Source: Oscillospiraceae bacterium
Lineage (GTDB): Bacteria; Bacillota; Clostridia; Oscillospirales; Oscillospiraceae
Length of the DNA: 64,000 nucleotides
Assembly (NCBI GenBank): GCA_020025275.1
Contig: JAHHSI010000005.1
Span: forward strand, 1 to 64,000
Direction of reading: 5' to 3'
Shown: positions 25,194 to 32,670 of the stretch, piece by piece
How the letters are laid out: every line of letters starts with the position of its first letter
How positions within the stretch are numbered: the first letter of the stretch is position 1
Notes under the pieces: model-generated
What the model was told of the DNA's origin: nothing
Databases searched by the model: none
Seen by the model: the letters and a program-made list of their open reading frames with translations, nothing else
Program-made: the position numbers and the translations under genes

Positions 25194-25254
25194 ACGACGG
25201 TGCCGGCGGAGGGGGCGCTCTCCTCCGCCGCCCCTGTGTAGAAAGAGGCACGCT

Positions 25255-25896
25255 ATGAGTTTTTTAACGGTAAATATCATGTTGGGAAAGAGTTTCCTGC
25301 TCAACTGTGAGATCTTTTTTGTCACGTTGCTGCTGTCTCTTCCACTGGGGCTGCTGCTCTCCTTTGGCACTATGAGCCGTATCAAACCGCTGAGCTGGCT
25401 CTCTCGGCTCTATGTGTACCTGATGCGCTCCACGCCGCTGATGCTGCAGCTGGCCATTGTCTACTATGTCCCCGGCTTTCTGAATCCCGGTCATGTCCTG
25501 CCCCGGATGACGGCCGCCTGTCTGGCCTTTGTGTTGAACTACGCCGCATATTTCTCGGAAATTTTCCGTGGCGGCATCCAGGGGATCCCCAAGGGGCAGC
25601 AGGAGGCCGGTCAGGTTCTGGGCTTGACGAAGGGCCAGATCTTCCGGCACATCACGCTTATACAGCTCATCAAGCGCATTGTCCCCCCCATCGGCAACGA
25701 AGTCATTACACTGGTCAAAGACACCTCCCTTGCCAACTTCATCATGGTCAAGGAAGTCATCGCCATGGCGCAAGAGTTCGGCAACAAGGCCATGATCTGG
25801 CCCCTGTTCTATACCGGTGTATTTTTCCTCATTTTTAACGGTCTTGTGACGGTGCTGCTCAATCGCACTGAGCGCAAGCTGTCCTACTTCCAGTAA
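25255..25896 (+). CDS. Amino-acid ABC transporter permease
   Basis: 213-residue inner-membrane component of the HisM/GlnP family. Several hydrophobic helices are visible (e.g. IFFVTLLLSLPLGLLLSF near residue 21). The diagnostic loop carrying EIFRGGIQGIPKGQQEAGQ (near 102), which contacts the ATPase, is intact. VTLVKDTSLANFIMVKEV near 156 is typical of polar amino-acid importers. It follows the binding protein by 61 bases and precedes the ATPase by 12, so a homodimeric permease with one ATPase is expected. Confidence 0.92.
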   Translation: MSFLTVNIMLGKSFLLNCEIFFVTLLLSLPLGLLLSFGTMSRIKPLSWLSRLYVYLMRSTPLMLQLAIVYYVPGFLNPGHVLPRMTAACLAFVLNYAAYFSEIFRGGIQGIPKGQQEAGQVLGLTKGQIFRHITLIQLIKRIVPPIGNEVITLVKDTSLANFIMVKEVIAMAQEFGNKAMIWPLFYTGVFFLIFNGLVTVLLNRTERKLSYFQ

Positions 25897-25908
25897 GGAG
25901 GCGCAGAT

Positions 25909-26676
25909 ATGCCTATTTTAGAAGTAAATCGTCTGGAAAAGGATTTCGGTTCCACCCGTGTTCTGAAAGACATTTCCTTTACACTGGAGGAGGGGCAGGC
26001 GTTGTCGATCATCGGCTCTTCCGGCAGTGGGAAAACAACGCTTCTGCGGTGTCTGAATTTTTTGGAGTCCCCCACCGCCGGAACCATCTCTGTACGGGGA
26101 CAGACGCTGTTTGACGCCTGCCGCGTACAGCCGCTCTCGGAATGTGAGATCCGGCAGAATCGGCTCCACTTTGGGCTGGTCTTTCAAAATTTCAACCTTT
26201 TCCCCCAATATACGGCACTGGAAAACGTGACATTGGCCCGCGAATTGTTGGCTAAGCGGGAGAAAACCGGAGAATCTGCGGCGGCCATTCGGGCGGAAGG
26301 GAAAGCGCTTTTGGAGCAGATGGGGCTGGCAGAGCGGATGGACAACTATCCTCACCAGCTCTCGGGCGGACAGCAGCAGCGGGTGGCCATTGCCCGCGCA
26401 CTGGCCATGAAGCCTGATATTCTCTGTTTTGATGAGCCCACCTCGGCACTGGATCCGGAGCTGACGGGCGAAGTACTGAAAGTCATCCGCAGTCTTGCTC
26501 AGCAGCACACAACGATGATTATCGTAACCCATGAGATGGCCTTTGCCCGGGATGTGGCCGATCACATCATCTTCATGGACGATGGCGTTATTGTGGAGCA
26601 GGGCGATCCGCAGCAGGTCATTCATCACCCAAAGGAAGAGCGGACACGCCATTTCCTTTCCCGCTTCTACGAGTGA
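25909..26676 (+). CDS. Amino-acid ABC transporter ATP-binding protein
   Basis: 255-residue ATPase that drives the importer. Walker A GSSGSGKTTLLRCLNFLE (near residue 37), Q-loop VFQNFNLFPQYTALENV (near 87), signature LSGGQQQRVAIARAL (near 150), Walker B ILCFDEPTSALDPE (near 169) and the switch histidine in IIVTHEMAFA (near 205) are all intact. AAGGAGG precedes the ATG. It is the last gene of the operon, followed by a terminator-like hairpin at 26760. Confidence 0.95.
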   Translation: MPILEVNRLEKDFGSTRVLKDISFTLEEGQALSIIGSSGSGKTTLLRCLNFLESPTAGTISVRGQTLFDACRVQPLSECEIRQNRLHFGLVFQNFNLFPQYTALENVTLARELLAKREKTGESAAAIRAEGKALLEQMGLAERMDNYPHQLSGGQQQRVAIARALAMKPDILCFDEPTSALDPELTGEVLKVIRSLAQQHTTMIIVTHEMAFARDVADHIIFMDDGVIVEQGDPQQVIHHPKEERTRHFLSRFYE

Positions 26677-26759
26677 TCTTCCGAAAGAGCATTGCGGCAA
26701 GCGCATTTGCCGGGATTGGCCTGCCCGTTCCCCATCGGAAAAGCACTGCACAAAATTCA

Positions 26760-26800
26760 AACCCGAGAGACCGTTGATCGGCCTCCCGGGTTTTCCTTTT
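26760..26800 (+). terminator. Terminator of the ABC transporter operon
   Basis: AACCCG with a short inner stem pairs to CGGGTT (about 26760-26792 overall) and runs into TTTTCCTTTTTTT. It lies between convergent units; the T-tract is strong only on the plus side. Confidence 0.7.
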
Positions 26801-26849
26801 TTTGCCCTGATACGGTGCTTCCCGACATCCGGAGGCGCCGGGGTGGCGT

Positions 26850-28346
26850 TTATCGCATTTTCGGGATGAGGATCATCCCCTCCGGCAGTGGTTCCTCTTT
26901 CAAATCGTTTGCTTGTAAAATCAACGCAGGATCGGTACGGTAGGCTTTTGCCACGTCCCACAGCGTTTCCTGCGCCCCTACCCGCCGTAGGATCACGGAG
27001 GGATGCGGACCTTCTTCCGGCTCCGTCATCTCTACGGCGGTCATACCGGAGATCTCCCAAGGTTTTTCCCGTTCCACAGTAAAGACGACCGGTACATGCA
27101 CCTGACAGCTGTTCCCTGCCATATGCACCGTTCCGTTTCCGCAAACCGCCCGGACGATGCCGGAGGCATCCGTGATCTGTGCGGTCACCTCTGCGGTACG
27201 CTCGGCGCTGACAGGCGCACCGGACTCATCCAGATAAAGGATTTTCAGGCGCAGATTCGTCCGCAGCACCTTATGCTCCCCGTCCGGCTCTTCGCTCACT
27301 GCGCTGCACTCTGTCCCTGTGAGACAGACAAAGGGGACCTCCCGGCCAAACTCCAGCTGTTCGTCTGCCTCCTGCACCGTCGATTCAGCCGGATCGGCGG
27401 CGGTCAACACCATAGCTTGGCGATGTACGTCTGTTTCGTATCTCGTACTGTAGAGATCGCAAAGATATGTCACTGTGCGCAGTTCATAGATTTTAACCAT
27501 GACGCCGATCCGCAGGGAGACGCCAAAGCCAACGGAACCATCGGTTCGGGTCAGCCGGATATGACTGTCAGCTGTCCAGACATCTGAGCGATAGACAGCA
27601 TCCTCCGGCAGATCCATGCCGTCGAGGATCTGTGAGAAAGGAAGCACTGTATCGTATGTACACAAGCTCTGGGCCTGCGTGCGATACAGCGCAGACAGGT
27701 GCGCCTCTCCCTTGACGATCAGCTTTCGTCCGATGCGCTGGCAATCCGTTACCTGCAGGCAGCAGCGATCCAGCAGCAGATCTTCCGGCACATCGCCATC
27801 CGGCACGCACTCCTGTGAAAAGTTAAATTCCCGCTCCAGGACCGATGTCAGAAGCGTGAGTTGGGCAGACTCCGAGCGCATCTGAAGTGCGGCATCATTG
27901 TCCTCTGCCCCGCAGCACAGCGTCTGTCGGGCACATCGGATCCCCTCCACGATAAATTCCGGAATCACCCGGATATACAGCTTGCGCGACGTCAGCGATT
28001 TTGCCTCCAGCAGCGGCAGCCGCCCCCATACGGAGACATTTCGGCACCCCTGCAGCCGTGGTTCCTCCGTGCGGCAGGAAAACGGTACCGTCAGCACCAA
28101 ACTCCGCAGACCGGGCCCTTCCTCTGAGGTATAAAGAACGGTTACACGCACGTCACCGCTGATGCGCAGACACCCCTCGGTCAGTGATTTTTCGCGAATC
28201 CGCAGCTGCCCGGCCGTATCCACAATCCGAGCAATATCGGGACAGTACTCCGGAATCGACGTCTCCAACGATTCTTCGTGACTCACCACAAGATTTCCAA
28301 CCGTTGCACAGCAGGAAATCTCCTCCATTTTCAATCCAAGTTCCAT
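26850..28346 (-). CDS. sipL: SPOCS (DUF3794) and LysM protein, SipL-like
   Basis: 498-residue protein with tandem DUF3794/SPOCS domains and a C-terminal LysM domain (VGAQETLWDVAKAYRTDPAL near residue 450). This is the architecture of SipL, which binds SpoIVA and is needed for spore-coat assembly in Clostridioides difficile. The N-terminal repeat shows TSIPEYCPDIARIVD, a SPOCS hallmark. No signal peptide is present, fitting a mother-cell protein. GAGAGGGTG precedes the ATG. It follows spoVM by 64 bases; SpoVM and SpoIVA act together in coat anchoring, so the context supports the call. The symbol is assigned by architecture and context. Confidence 0.82.
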   Translation of the reverse strand: MELGLKMEEISCCATVGNLVVSHEESLETSIPEYCPDIARIVDTAGQLRIREKSLTEGCLRISGDVRVTVLYTSEEGPGLRSLVLTVPFSCRTEEPRLQGCRNVSVWGRLPLLEAKSLTSRKLYIRVIPEFIVEGIRCARQTLCCGAEDNDAALQMRSESAQLTLLTSVLEREFNFSQECVPDGDVPEDLLLDRCCLQVTDCQRIGRKLIVKGEAHLSALYRTQAQSLCTYDTVLPFSQILDGMDLPEDAVYRSDVWTADSHIRLTRTDGSVGFGVSLRIGVMVKIYELRTVTYLCDLYSTRYETDVHRQAMVLTAADPAESTVQEADEQLEFGREVPFVCLTGTECSAVSEEPDGEHKVLRTNLRLKILYLDESGAPVSAERTAEVTAQITDASGIVRAVCGNGTVHMAGNSCQVHVPVVFTVEREKPWEISGMTAVEMTEPEEGPHPSVILRRVGAQETLWDVAKAYRTDPALILQANDLKEEPLPEGMILIPKMR

Positions 28347-28387
28347 GCAGACACCCTCTCATTCACTGATACTTCTTGTGCTACCAA

Positions 28388-28416
28388 AGCGTATGAGCGG
28401 GACACTCTCATTATAC
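28388..28416 (-). promoter_or_regulatory. Candidate sigma-E promoter of sipL
   Basis: Minus strand: GTATAAT (28410-28416), 14-base spacer, CATACGCT (28388-28395), close to the sigma-E consensus. The -35 lies within the last codons of spoVM. sipL is mother-cell expressed in C. difficile. Several mismatches keep this tentative. Confidence 0.35.
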
Positions 28417-28485
28417 CTCCATCCTGAAAAAACGTGCCAGCAGACCACGCAGCATTTTCGGCGCTTTCCAAACCACGATCTTCAC
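28411..28485 (-). CDS. spoVM: Stage V sporulation protein SpoVM (24 aa, GTG start)
   Basis: Amphipathic peptide that recognises the curved forespore membrane and recruits SpoIVA for coat and cortex assembly. The product reads MKIVVWKAPKMLRGLLARFF and four more residues. Aligned from GTG 28485, it matches Bacillus SpoVM position by position, with K2, K7, Pro9 and K10 in register; Pro9 is the residue important for membrane recognition. AGGAGG (28493-28498) is 7 bases from this GTG but only 1 base from an in-frame ATG at 28491, so GTG is preferred. The ribosome site overlaps the stop of the 50-residue gene upstream. sipL follows, which fits. Confidence 0.88.
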   Translation of the reverse strand: MKIVVWKAPKMLRGLLARFFRMEV

Positions 28486-28496
28486 TTTCATCCCTC

Positions 28497-28649
28497 CTAT
28501 CTTCGCAGACAAATGATGCCGCAGGCAATCAACAAAAAAGCCACAATAAACAGCAGCGCACACGTTGGGAATACGGCTGCAATCAGGATTCCCAATCCCA
28601 GCGCCAACGCACAGCATCCCAGAATCCCTCCGCATTTCCCCCTTCTCAT
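28497..28649 (-). CDS. Small cysteine-containing membrane protein, 50 aa
   Basis: A 50-residue ORF opening MRRGKCGGILGCCALALGLG with two hydrophobic segments (roughly residues 9-27 and 31-47), separated by FPTC and ending in LRR. Five of its cysteines lie within or beside the helices. AGAGGAGGGA precedes the ATG. Its TAG stop overlaps the spoVM ribosome site, so the two are very probably translated together. I recognise no family. The spoVM/sipL setting suggests a sporulation role in the mother-cell or outer forespore membrane; this is inference. Confidence 0.7.
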   Translation of the reverse strand: MRRGKCGGILGCCALALGLGILIAAVFPTCALLFIVAFLLIACGIICLRR

Positions 28650-28669
28650 AGCAATCCCTCCTCTGTCTC

Positions 28670-28677
28670 AGTATATG
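28670..28677 (-). promoter_or_regulatory. Possible sigma-E -10 before the spoVM pair
   Basis: Minus strand CATATACT differs at one base from CATACACT, 20 bases before the 50-residue ORF and just after a terminator. No good -35 is seen. spoVM is sigma-E dependent in Bacillus. Confidence 0.3.
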
Positions 28678-28681
28678 AAAG

Positions 28682-28717
28682 AAAAAAAGAGCGGGTACCT
28701 TTTCAGGTATCCACTCT
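28682..28717 (-). terminator. Terminator after the DUF951 pair
   Basis: An imperfect 12-bp stem (28688-28699 with 28706-28717; one mismatch and one wobble) is followed on the minus strand by seven T residues. It separates the rarA-DUF951 unit from the spoVM unit. Confidence 0.65.
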
Positions 28718-28739
28718 TATCGCTCCGCTGTCTGCCGTC

Positions 28740-28838
28740 TTATAAGGACAGATAGGGCACAATCAGCCCCAACAACATCAATACCGCCATCAGCAGCGCA
28801 ATCCCAGCTGCCACACGGCGTACCCACTTCGGACTCAT
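28740..28838 (-). CDS. 32-aa single-helix membrane peptide
   Basis: ORF starting MSPKWVRRVAAGIALLMAVL with a hydrophobic helix from about residue 9 to 29 and a basic N-terminus. AGGAGG (28846-28851) is 7 bases from this ATG. An in-frame ATG at 28844 overlaps the DUF951 stop (ATGA) but is only 1 base from the ribosome site. Coupling to DUF951 is clear in either case. No family recognised; short helices of this kind are often bound to larger membrane complexes. Confidence 0.65.
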   Translation of the reverse strand: MSPKWVRRVAAGIALLMAVLMLLGLIVPYLSL

Positions 28839-28840
28839 CG

Positions 28841-29026
28841 TCATTCCTCCTTGCTTACAATACGCTTGATGCTCTTCTCTACCTTGCGCCGGGGCGCCAT
28901 CATCTCATGGCCGCAGCCCAAGCAGCGCAGTTTTAGATCCATGCCGATCCGAAGCACTTCCCACTGGCGGCTGCCGCAGGGGTGCTCTTTCTTCAATTCA
29001 ACAAGATCATGTACCTTCAGATCCAT
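28841..29026 (-). CDS. DUF951 domain protein
   Basis: 61-residue protein of the DUF951 family, common in Firmicutes and of unknown function. It reads VHDLVELKKEHPCGSRQWEVLRIG, a stretch typical of the family. A later CLGCGHEMM pair with the earlier cysteine could bind a metal. It follows rarA by 5 bases and overlaps the 32-residue membrane peptide, so all three are likely one transcript. The compact beta-rich fold with a nucleic-acid-like surface is inference. Confidence 0.85.
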   Translation of the reverse strand: MDLKVHDLVELKKEHPCGSRQWEVLRIGMDLKLRCLGCGHEMMAPRRKVEKSIKRIVSKEE

Positions 29027-29031
29027 GGCAT

Positions 29032-30291
29032 TTACTCTCCTTTAATCTGGCTCCAGTATCGCTTGGCCGCCTGCTCCGTCTTATTGTCACCATACTCATA
29101 GTAGGTGATGTCCCCCAGAGATTCCGGAAGATAGCGCTGCGGCACATAGTGCTGGGGGTAATTGTGAGGGTAGCGATACGCCGCACCCTTTTCAGACCCG
29201 GCACTGTCGGCATGAACATTTTTCAAATGTCGGGGGATCTCGCCCATCTGCCCCTTTTCAATGCCTGCCATAGCGGCAATGATGGCATTGTGGGCGGAGT
29301 TGGACTTAGGCGCCGTAGCCAGCAAAATAGCCGCCTCCGCCAGCGGCAGACGCGCCTCCGGCAGGCCCAGCTGCAGCGCAGCATCAACACAGGCCTTGGT
29401 CACCACGATGGCCTGCGGATAGGCAAGCCCCACATCTTCCGCCGCAATCACCAGAAGCCGACGGCACGGCGACAGGAGATCCCCGGCCACCAACAGCCGC
29501 CCCAGATAGTATACCGCTGCATCCGGATCGGAGCCGCGGATCGACTTTTGGAGTGCCGAGAGCAGATCATAGTGATCATCCCCCTCTCGATCATAGCGCA
29601 TAGCACTGCATTGAGATAACTGTGAAGCATCTTCACTTGTCACGTATAGTGCCCCGTTTTCCGGTCGGGCCGACTGATAGAGCAGCTCAACGGCCGTGAT
29701 CGCCTTGCGCATATCTCCGCCGCAATTGCGTGCCACCGTCATTGGAAGCGTGTCCTCCCAGTGAAAGGGCAGGCTGCTGCGCTCCTGCTCAATACGCAGC
29801 GCCCGCTCCACAGCGGGCAGCGCATCTTCCGGGGTAAGCGGCTTGAATTCAAAGACGGTACTGCGGGATAACAGCGCATTATAGATATAGAAATAAGGGT
29901 TTTCCGTGGTCGAGGCAATCAACGTGATTTTGCCGTTTTCCATAAACTCCAAAAGGCTCTGCTGCTGCTTTTTATTGAAATACTGGATCTCATCCAGATA
30001 GAGCAAAATACCGTTGGGGGCTAAAAGCGTATCCACGTCGGCAATGATGTTCTTCACATCCTGCAAAGACGCCGTGGTGGCGTTCAAATGGTACAGATGC
30101 TTTTCGGTGCGCTGGGCAATGATACTGGCGATCGTGGTCTTTCCGGTACCGGATGGTCCGTAAAAAATCAGATTCGCTGATGTTCCGCTCTCGATCAGAC
30201 GGCGCAGCAGCGCACCCTGTCCCAAAAGATGCTTTTGCCCGGCTACCTCGTCCAATGTCCGGGGTCTGATTTCATCTGCCAGTGGCTGCAT
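29032..30291 (-). CDS. rarA: Replication-associated recombination protein RarA
   Basis: AAA+ ATPase of the RarA/MgsA/WRNIP1 family that acts at stalled forks. The 419-residue product starts MQPLADEIRPRTLDEVAGQ at ATG 30291, with AGGAGG upstream; the frame is open to 31110 but that part lies antisense to nth. Walker A FYGPSGTGKTTIASIIAQ (near residue 40), Walker B ILYLDEIQYF (near 96), sensor 1 LIASTTENPYFYIYNALLSR (near 116), and the C-terminal segment LLVIAAEDVGLAYPQA are present. It faces nth across a divergent promoter region, grouping two genome-maintenance genes. Confidence 0.94.
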   Translation of the reverse strand: MQPLADEIRPRTLDEVAGQKHLLGQGALLRRLIESGTSANLIFYGPSGTGKTTIASIIAQRTEKHLYHLNATTASLQDVKNIIADVDTLLAPNGILLYLDEIQYFNKKQQQSLLEFMENGKITLIASTTENPYFYIYNALLSRSTVFEFKPLTPEDALPAVERALRIEQERSSLPFHWEDTLPMTVARNCGGDMRKAITAVELLYQSARPENGALYVTSEDASQLSQCSAMRYDREGDDHYDLLSALQKSIRGSDPDAAVYYLGRLLVAGDLLSPCRRLLVIAAEDVGLAYPQAIVVTKACVDAALQLGLPEARLPLAEAAILLATAPKSNSAHNAIIAAMAGIEKGQMGEIPRHLKNVHADSAGSEKGAAYRYPHNYPQHYVPQRYLPESLGDITYYEYGDNKTEQAAKRYWSQIKGE

Positions 30292-30319
30292 TGCCCCACC
30301 TCCTCTGCAATAATGCAAC

Positions 30320-30325
30320 AGTATA
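30320..30325 (-). promoter_or_regulatory. Extended -10 of rarA
   Basis: Minus strand TATGG followed by TATACT gives an extended -10 (TGG-TATACT) 29 bases before rarA. The -35 region is a poor match, as is common with extended -10 promoters. Confidence 0.45.
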
Positions 30326-30355
30326 CCATATTTTTTTCCTTTTTGCATCCCTGAA

Positions 30356-30384
30356 TTGCATTTTCCTCTCCGGATTGCTATAAT
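30356..30384 (+). promoter_or_regulatory. Sigma-A promoter of nth
   Basis: TTGCAT (30356-30361), 17-base spacer, TATAAT (30379-30384). The predicted start near 30391 leaves a leader of only about 12 bases, just enough for the GAGG ribosome site. Confidence 0.7.
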
Positions 30385-30402
30385 GCCATTGAGGTGATGT
30401 CT

Positions 30403-31050
30403 ATGAAAACAAAGAAGGAAATTACTTCCATTATTGATACGTTGAAAGATCTCTATCCCGATGCCGAATGTTCGCTGGACTATCAAAAGGACTACGAGCT
30501 GCTGTTCTCGGTCCGTCTGGCGGCTCAATGCACGGATGCACGGGTCAATCTGGTGACCCCGGCTCTCTTTGCCCGCTACCCCACACTGGAGGACTTTGCC
30601 CGGGCTGACGTGGACGAAGTCGGCGAATACGTACATTCCACCGGCTTCTGGCGCGCCAAGGCCCGCGATATGGTGGCGGCTGCGCAAATGTTGGTGAACG
30701 AATACGGCGGCAAGGTGCCTGACACCATGGAGGATCTGCTGCGTCTGCCCGGCGTGGGGCGCAAAACGGCGAACCTGATTCTGGGCGATATTTACGGCAA
30801 AGAGGGTTATGTCTGCGATACACACTGCATCCGCATTACCGGCCGCCTGGGCATTACCGATGGCAGCAAAGATCCCGTAAAGGTGGAGATGCAGCTGCGC
30901 CAATGTATTCCGCCGGAGGAATCCAACAACTTCTGCCACCGAATGGTGCTGCATGGCCGTGCCGTATGCATGGCCCGCAGTCCCCAGTGCAGTGGCTGCG
31001 CGCTGGCCAATATCTGTACCTATGGCCGGTCTGCGCAGGAAAACGACTGA
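30403..31050 (+). CDS. nth: Endonuclease III
   Basis: DNA glycosylase/AP lyase removing oxidised pyrimidines. The HhH motif LPGVGRKTANLILG includes the catalytic lysine (near residue 120). The catalytic aspartate is in YVCDTHCIRITGRL (near 138). The C-terminal [4Fe-4S] site has the exact C-X6-C-X2-C-X5-C spacing (VCMARSPQCSGCALANIC). The start was set at ATG 30403, eight bases after GAGG; two earlier in-frame starts fall inside the ribosome site. Length 215 is typical. Confidence 0.96.
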   Translation: MKTKKEITSIIDTLKDLYPDAECSLDYQKDYELLFSVRLAAQCTDARVNLVTPALFARYPTLEDFARADVDEVGEYVHSTGFWRAKARDMVAAAQMLVNEYGGKVPDTMEDLLRLPGVGRKTANLILGDIYGKEGYVCDTHCIRITGRLGITDGSKDPVKVEMQLRQCIPPEESNNFCHRMVLHGRAVCMARSPQCSGCALANICTYGRSAQEND

Positions 31051-31108
31051 GCAATACGCGGTGAGCGGCCACGAGCGTACATCTCCTTGATGGAAAAAAC
31101 AGGCTTTC

Positions 31109-31163
31109 AATGTTTCTTTATGAGAAACATTCTATTGACTATCAGCTGTTTTTCTGCTATAAT
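31109..31163 (+). promoter_or_regulatory. Palindrome plus promoter of the XRE regulator gene
   Basis: A perfect 9-bp inverted repeat, AATGTTTCT-N5-AGAAACATT (31109-31131), ends 3 bases before TTGACT (31135-31140). A 17-base spacer and TATAAT (31158-31163) follow. A dimeric regulator bound there would touch the -35, so autoregulation by the encoded XRE protein is plausible. Confidence 0.6.
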
Positions 31164-31186
31164 CAGCAACGCATGGAGGTGATACT

Positions 31187-31918
31187 ATGGGATCTTTTTC
31201 GTATCATGTCGGCCAGCGGATCAAGAAGTATCGGAAAAGCCGCGGCTATACGATCGAAGAATTTTCCGCCATGATCAATAAGAGTAAGGCTACCTTGTCC
31301 AAGTATGAAAACGGGACCATTACCATTGATATTGAGACGTTATATGATATTTCCAAGGCGCTGGACATCGATTTGAAATGCTTCATTGATTACCAGCCGC
31401 CCATTTTCCATAACGATCTGGTACTGCCCAAGAGTTTCTACTTCAATCAGCCACGGGCGTATATGTATTACTACGACGGGCGGATCCATCAACTTGTGCG
31501 CTCGCTGCTGTGCTTCTCCCCTGCCGCCTCCGGGAAAGCCATCGATGTGATGCTCTACGTGGCGGTATCGTCTTTTTCCGAACCCGACCGCTGCCAGCAT
31601 CTGTTTACCGGTGAGATGAAACCCTATGATACCATTACGCATATGGTCCTCACCAATCAGATCAACGAAGCGGAAAAAATGTACATCTGTATGCTCAATC
31701 CCATGCAGAACCGTATGCCGGCAATCGGCTTGCTCTCCGGTATCGGCAGCACACCGTTCTTTGCCCCCATCGCAATGAAGGCGCTGATTTCCAAGGAGCC
31801 GCTGGAGGAAAATGATAAACTTCTCAACCACATCAAGCTGGACAAAGAGGATTATCATTCGATTCGCTCCTATAACATGATGGTCGTGAACCGGCCCTCT
31901 CCCCTCTTATTGGATTAA
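31187..31918 (+). CDS. XRE-family transcriptional regulator
   Basis: 243 residues. An N-terminal HTH_XRE domain (VGQRIKKYRKSRGYTIEEFS, then INKSKATLSKYENGTITIDI, residues ~6-65) is followed by about 170 residues of unassigned sequence. That part is rich in aromatic and hydrophobic residues (SFYFNQPRAYMYYYDGRIHQ, and a later LLSGIGSTPFFAPIAMKAL) and may be a sensor or oligomer domain. GGAGGTG precedes the ATG. It is a single gene between nth and sigE with its own promoter, an upstream palindrome and a strong shared terminator. The targets and signal are unknown. Confidence 0.85.
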   Translation: MGSFSYHVGQRIKKYRKSRGYTIEEFSAMINKSKATLSKYENGTITIDIETLYDISKALDIDLKCFIDYQPPIFHNDLVLPKSFYFNQPRAYMYYYDGRIHQLVRSLLCFSPAASGKAIDVMLYVAVSSFSEPDRCQHLFTGEMKPYDTITHMVLTNQINEAEKMYICMLNPMQNRMPAIGLLSGIGSTPFFAPIAMKALISKEPLEENDKLLNHIKLDKEDYHSIRSYNMMVVNRPSPLLLD

Positions 31919-31924
31919 TACGGC

Positions 31925-31964
31925 AAAAAAAGCAGCATCTGATTGACCAGATGCTGCTTTTTTT
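31925..31964. terminator. Bidirectional terminator between the XRE gene and sigE
   Basis: A perfect 17-bp arm (31925-31941 with 31948-31964) is flanked by seven A and seven T residues, with loop ATTGAC. It ends both the plus-strand XRE gene and the minus-strand spoIIG operon. Confidence 0.88.
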
Positions 31965-32670
31965 AGCTCATGCGGATGATTTCACGGCGCAATCGTGCAA
32001 TGATTCGTTTTTCTAAGCGAGAGATGTAGGACTGGGAAATGCCCAAGCGGTCGGCCACTTCTTTTTGTGTCAGCTCCCGATGGCCATAGAGGCCAAAGCG
32101 CAATGTGATGATCTCCCGTTCTCGCCCAGAGAGGCGGGACACGGCATCGCCCAGCAATTTGCGATCCACGTCTTCTTCAATGGGGCGCATGACCACGTCG
32201 CTGTCCGTTCCGAGCACATCGGACAGGAGCAGCTCCTTGCCGTCCCAGTCTGTATTGAGCGGTTCATCAAAGCTGACCTCTGTCCGTTGGGCCGCATTTT
32301 TTCGCAGGTACATTAAAATTTCGTTTTCAATACAGCGCGAGGCATAGGTGGCCAGCTTAATATTTTTATCCGCGCGAAATGTATTGATCGCTTTGATCAA
32401 CCCGATCGTTCCGATTGAAATCAGATCCTCAATATTGATTCCGGTATTTTCAAAGCGCTTTGCAATATAGACGACCAGACGCAGGTTGTGCTCAATCAGG
32501 ATCTGGCGCACCGAAGGGTCCCCCTGATCCAGACGTGTCACCAGCTCCCGCTCCTCTTCACGGGATAGCGGCGGCGGCAGCGTATCGCTCCCGCCAATGT
32601 ACATGACCTTATCCGGCCTGCTGTGCCTGATGATCCAAAGCCGCAGTTTCGCTACGATTTGACGTATCAT
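31963..32670 (-). CDS. sigE: Mother-cell sigma factor SigE (pro-protein)
   Basis: Sigma factor directing early mother-cell transcription, made as an inactive precursor. The 235-residue product starts MIRQIVAKLRLWIIRHSRPD, a membrane-seeking pro-segment; the processing site lies around VMYIGGSDTLPPPLS, matching the conserved YIGG region of pro-SigE. Region 2 (NIEDLISIGTIGLIKAINTF) and region 4 (LTQKEVADRLGISQSYISRL) are complete. The start at ATG 32670 has AAGGAGGA upstream and overlaps the end of spoIIGA by 62 bases. SpoIIGA upstream is the processing protease. Confidence 0.96.
   Translation of the reverse strand: MIRQIVAKLRLWIIRHSRPDKVMYIGGSDTLPPPLSREEERELVTRLDQGDPSVRQILIEHNLRLVVYIAKRFENTGINIEDLISIGTIGLIKAINTFRADKNIKLATYASRCIENEILMYLRKNAAQRTEVSFDEPLNTDWDGKELLLSDVLGTDSDVVMRPIEEDVDRKLLGDAVSRLSGREREIITLRFGLYGHRELTQKEVADRLGISQSYISRLEKRIIARLRREIIRMS

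Noticed and set aside
25918..27144. 408-codon minus-strand open frame
   Set aside because: Mostly antisense to the ABC ATPase, whose five motifs are intact, and overlapping the sipL end out of frame.
30292..31110. N-terminal extension of rarA
   Set aside because: The frame is open but antisense to nth; the ATG at 30291 has a ribosome site and begins the conserved RarA sequence.
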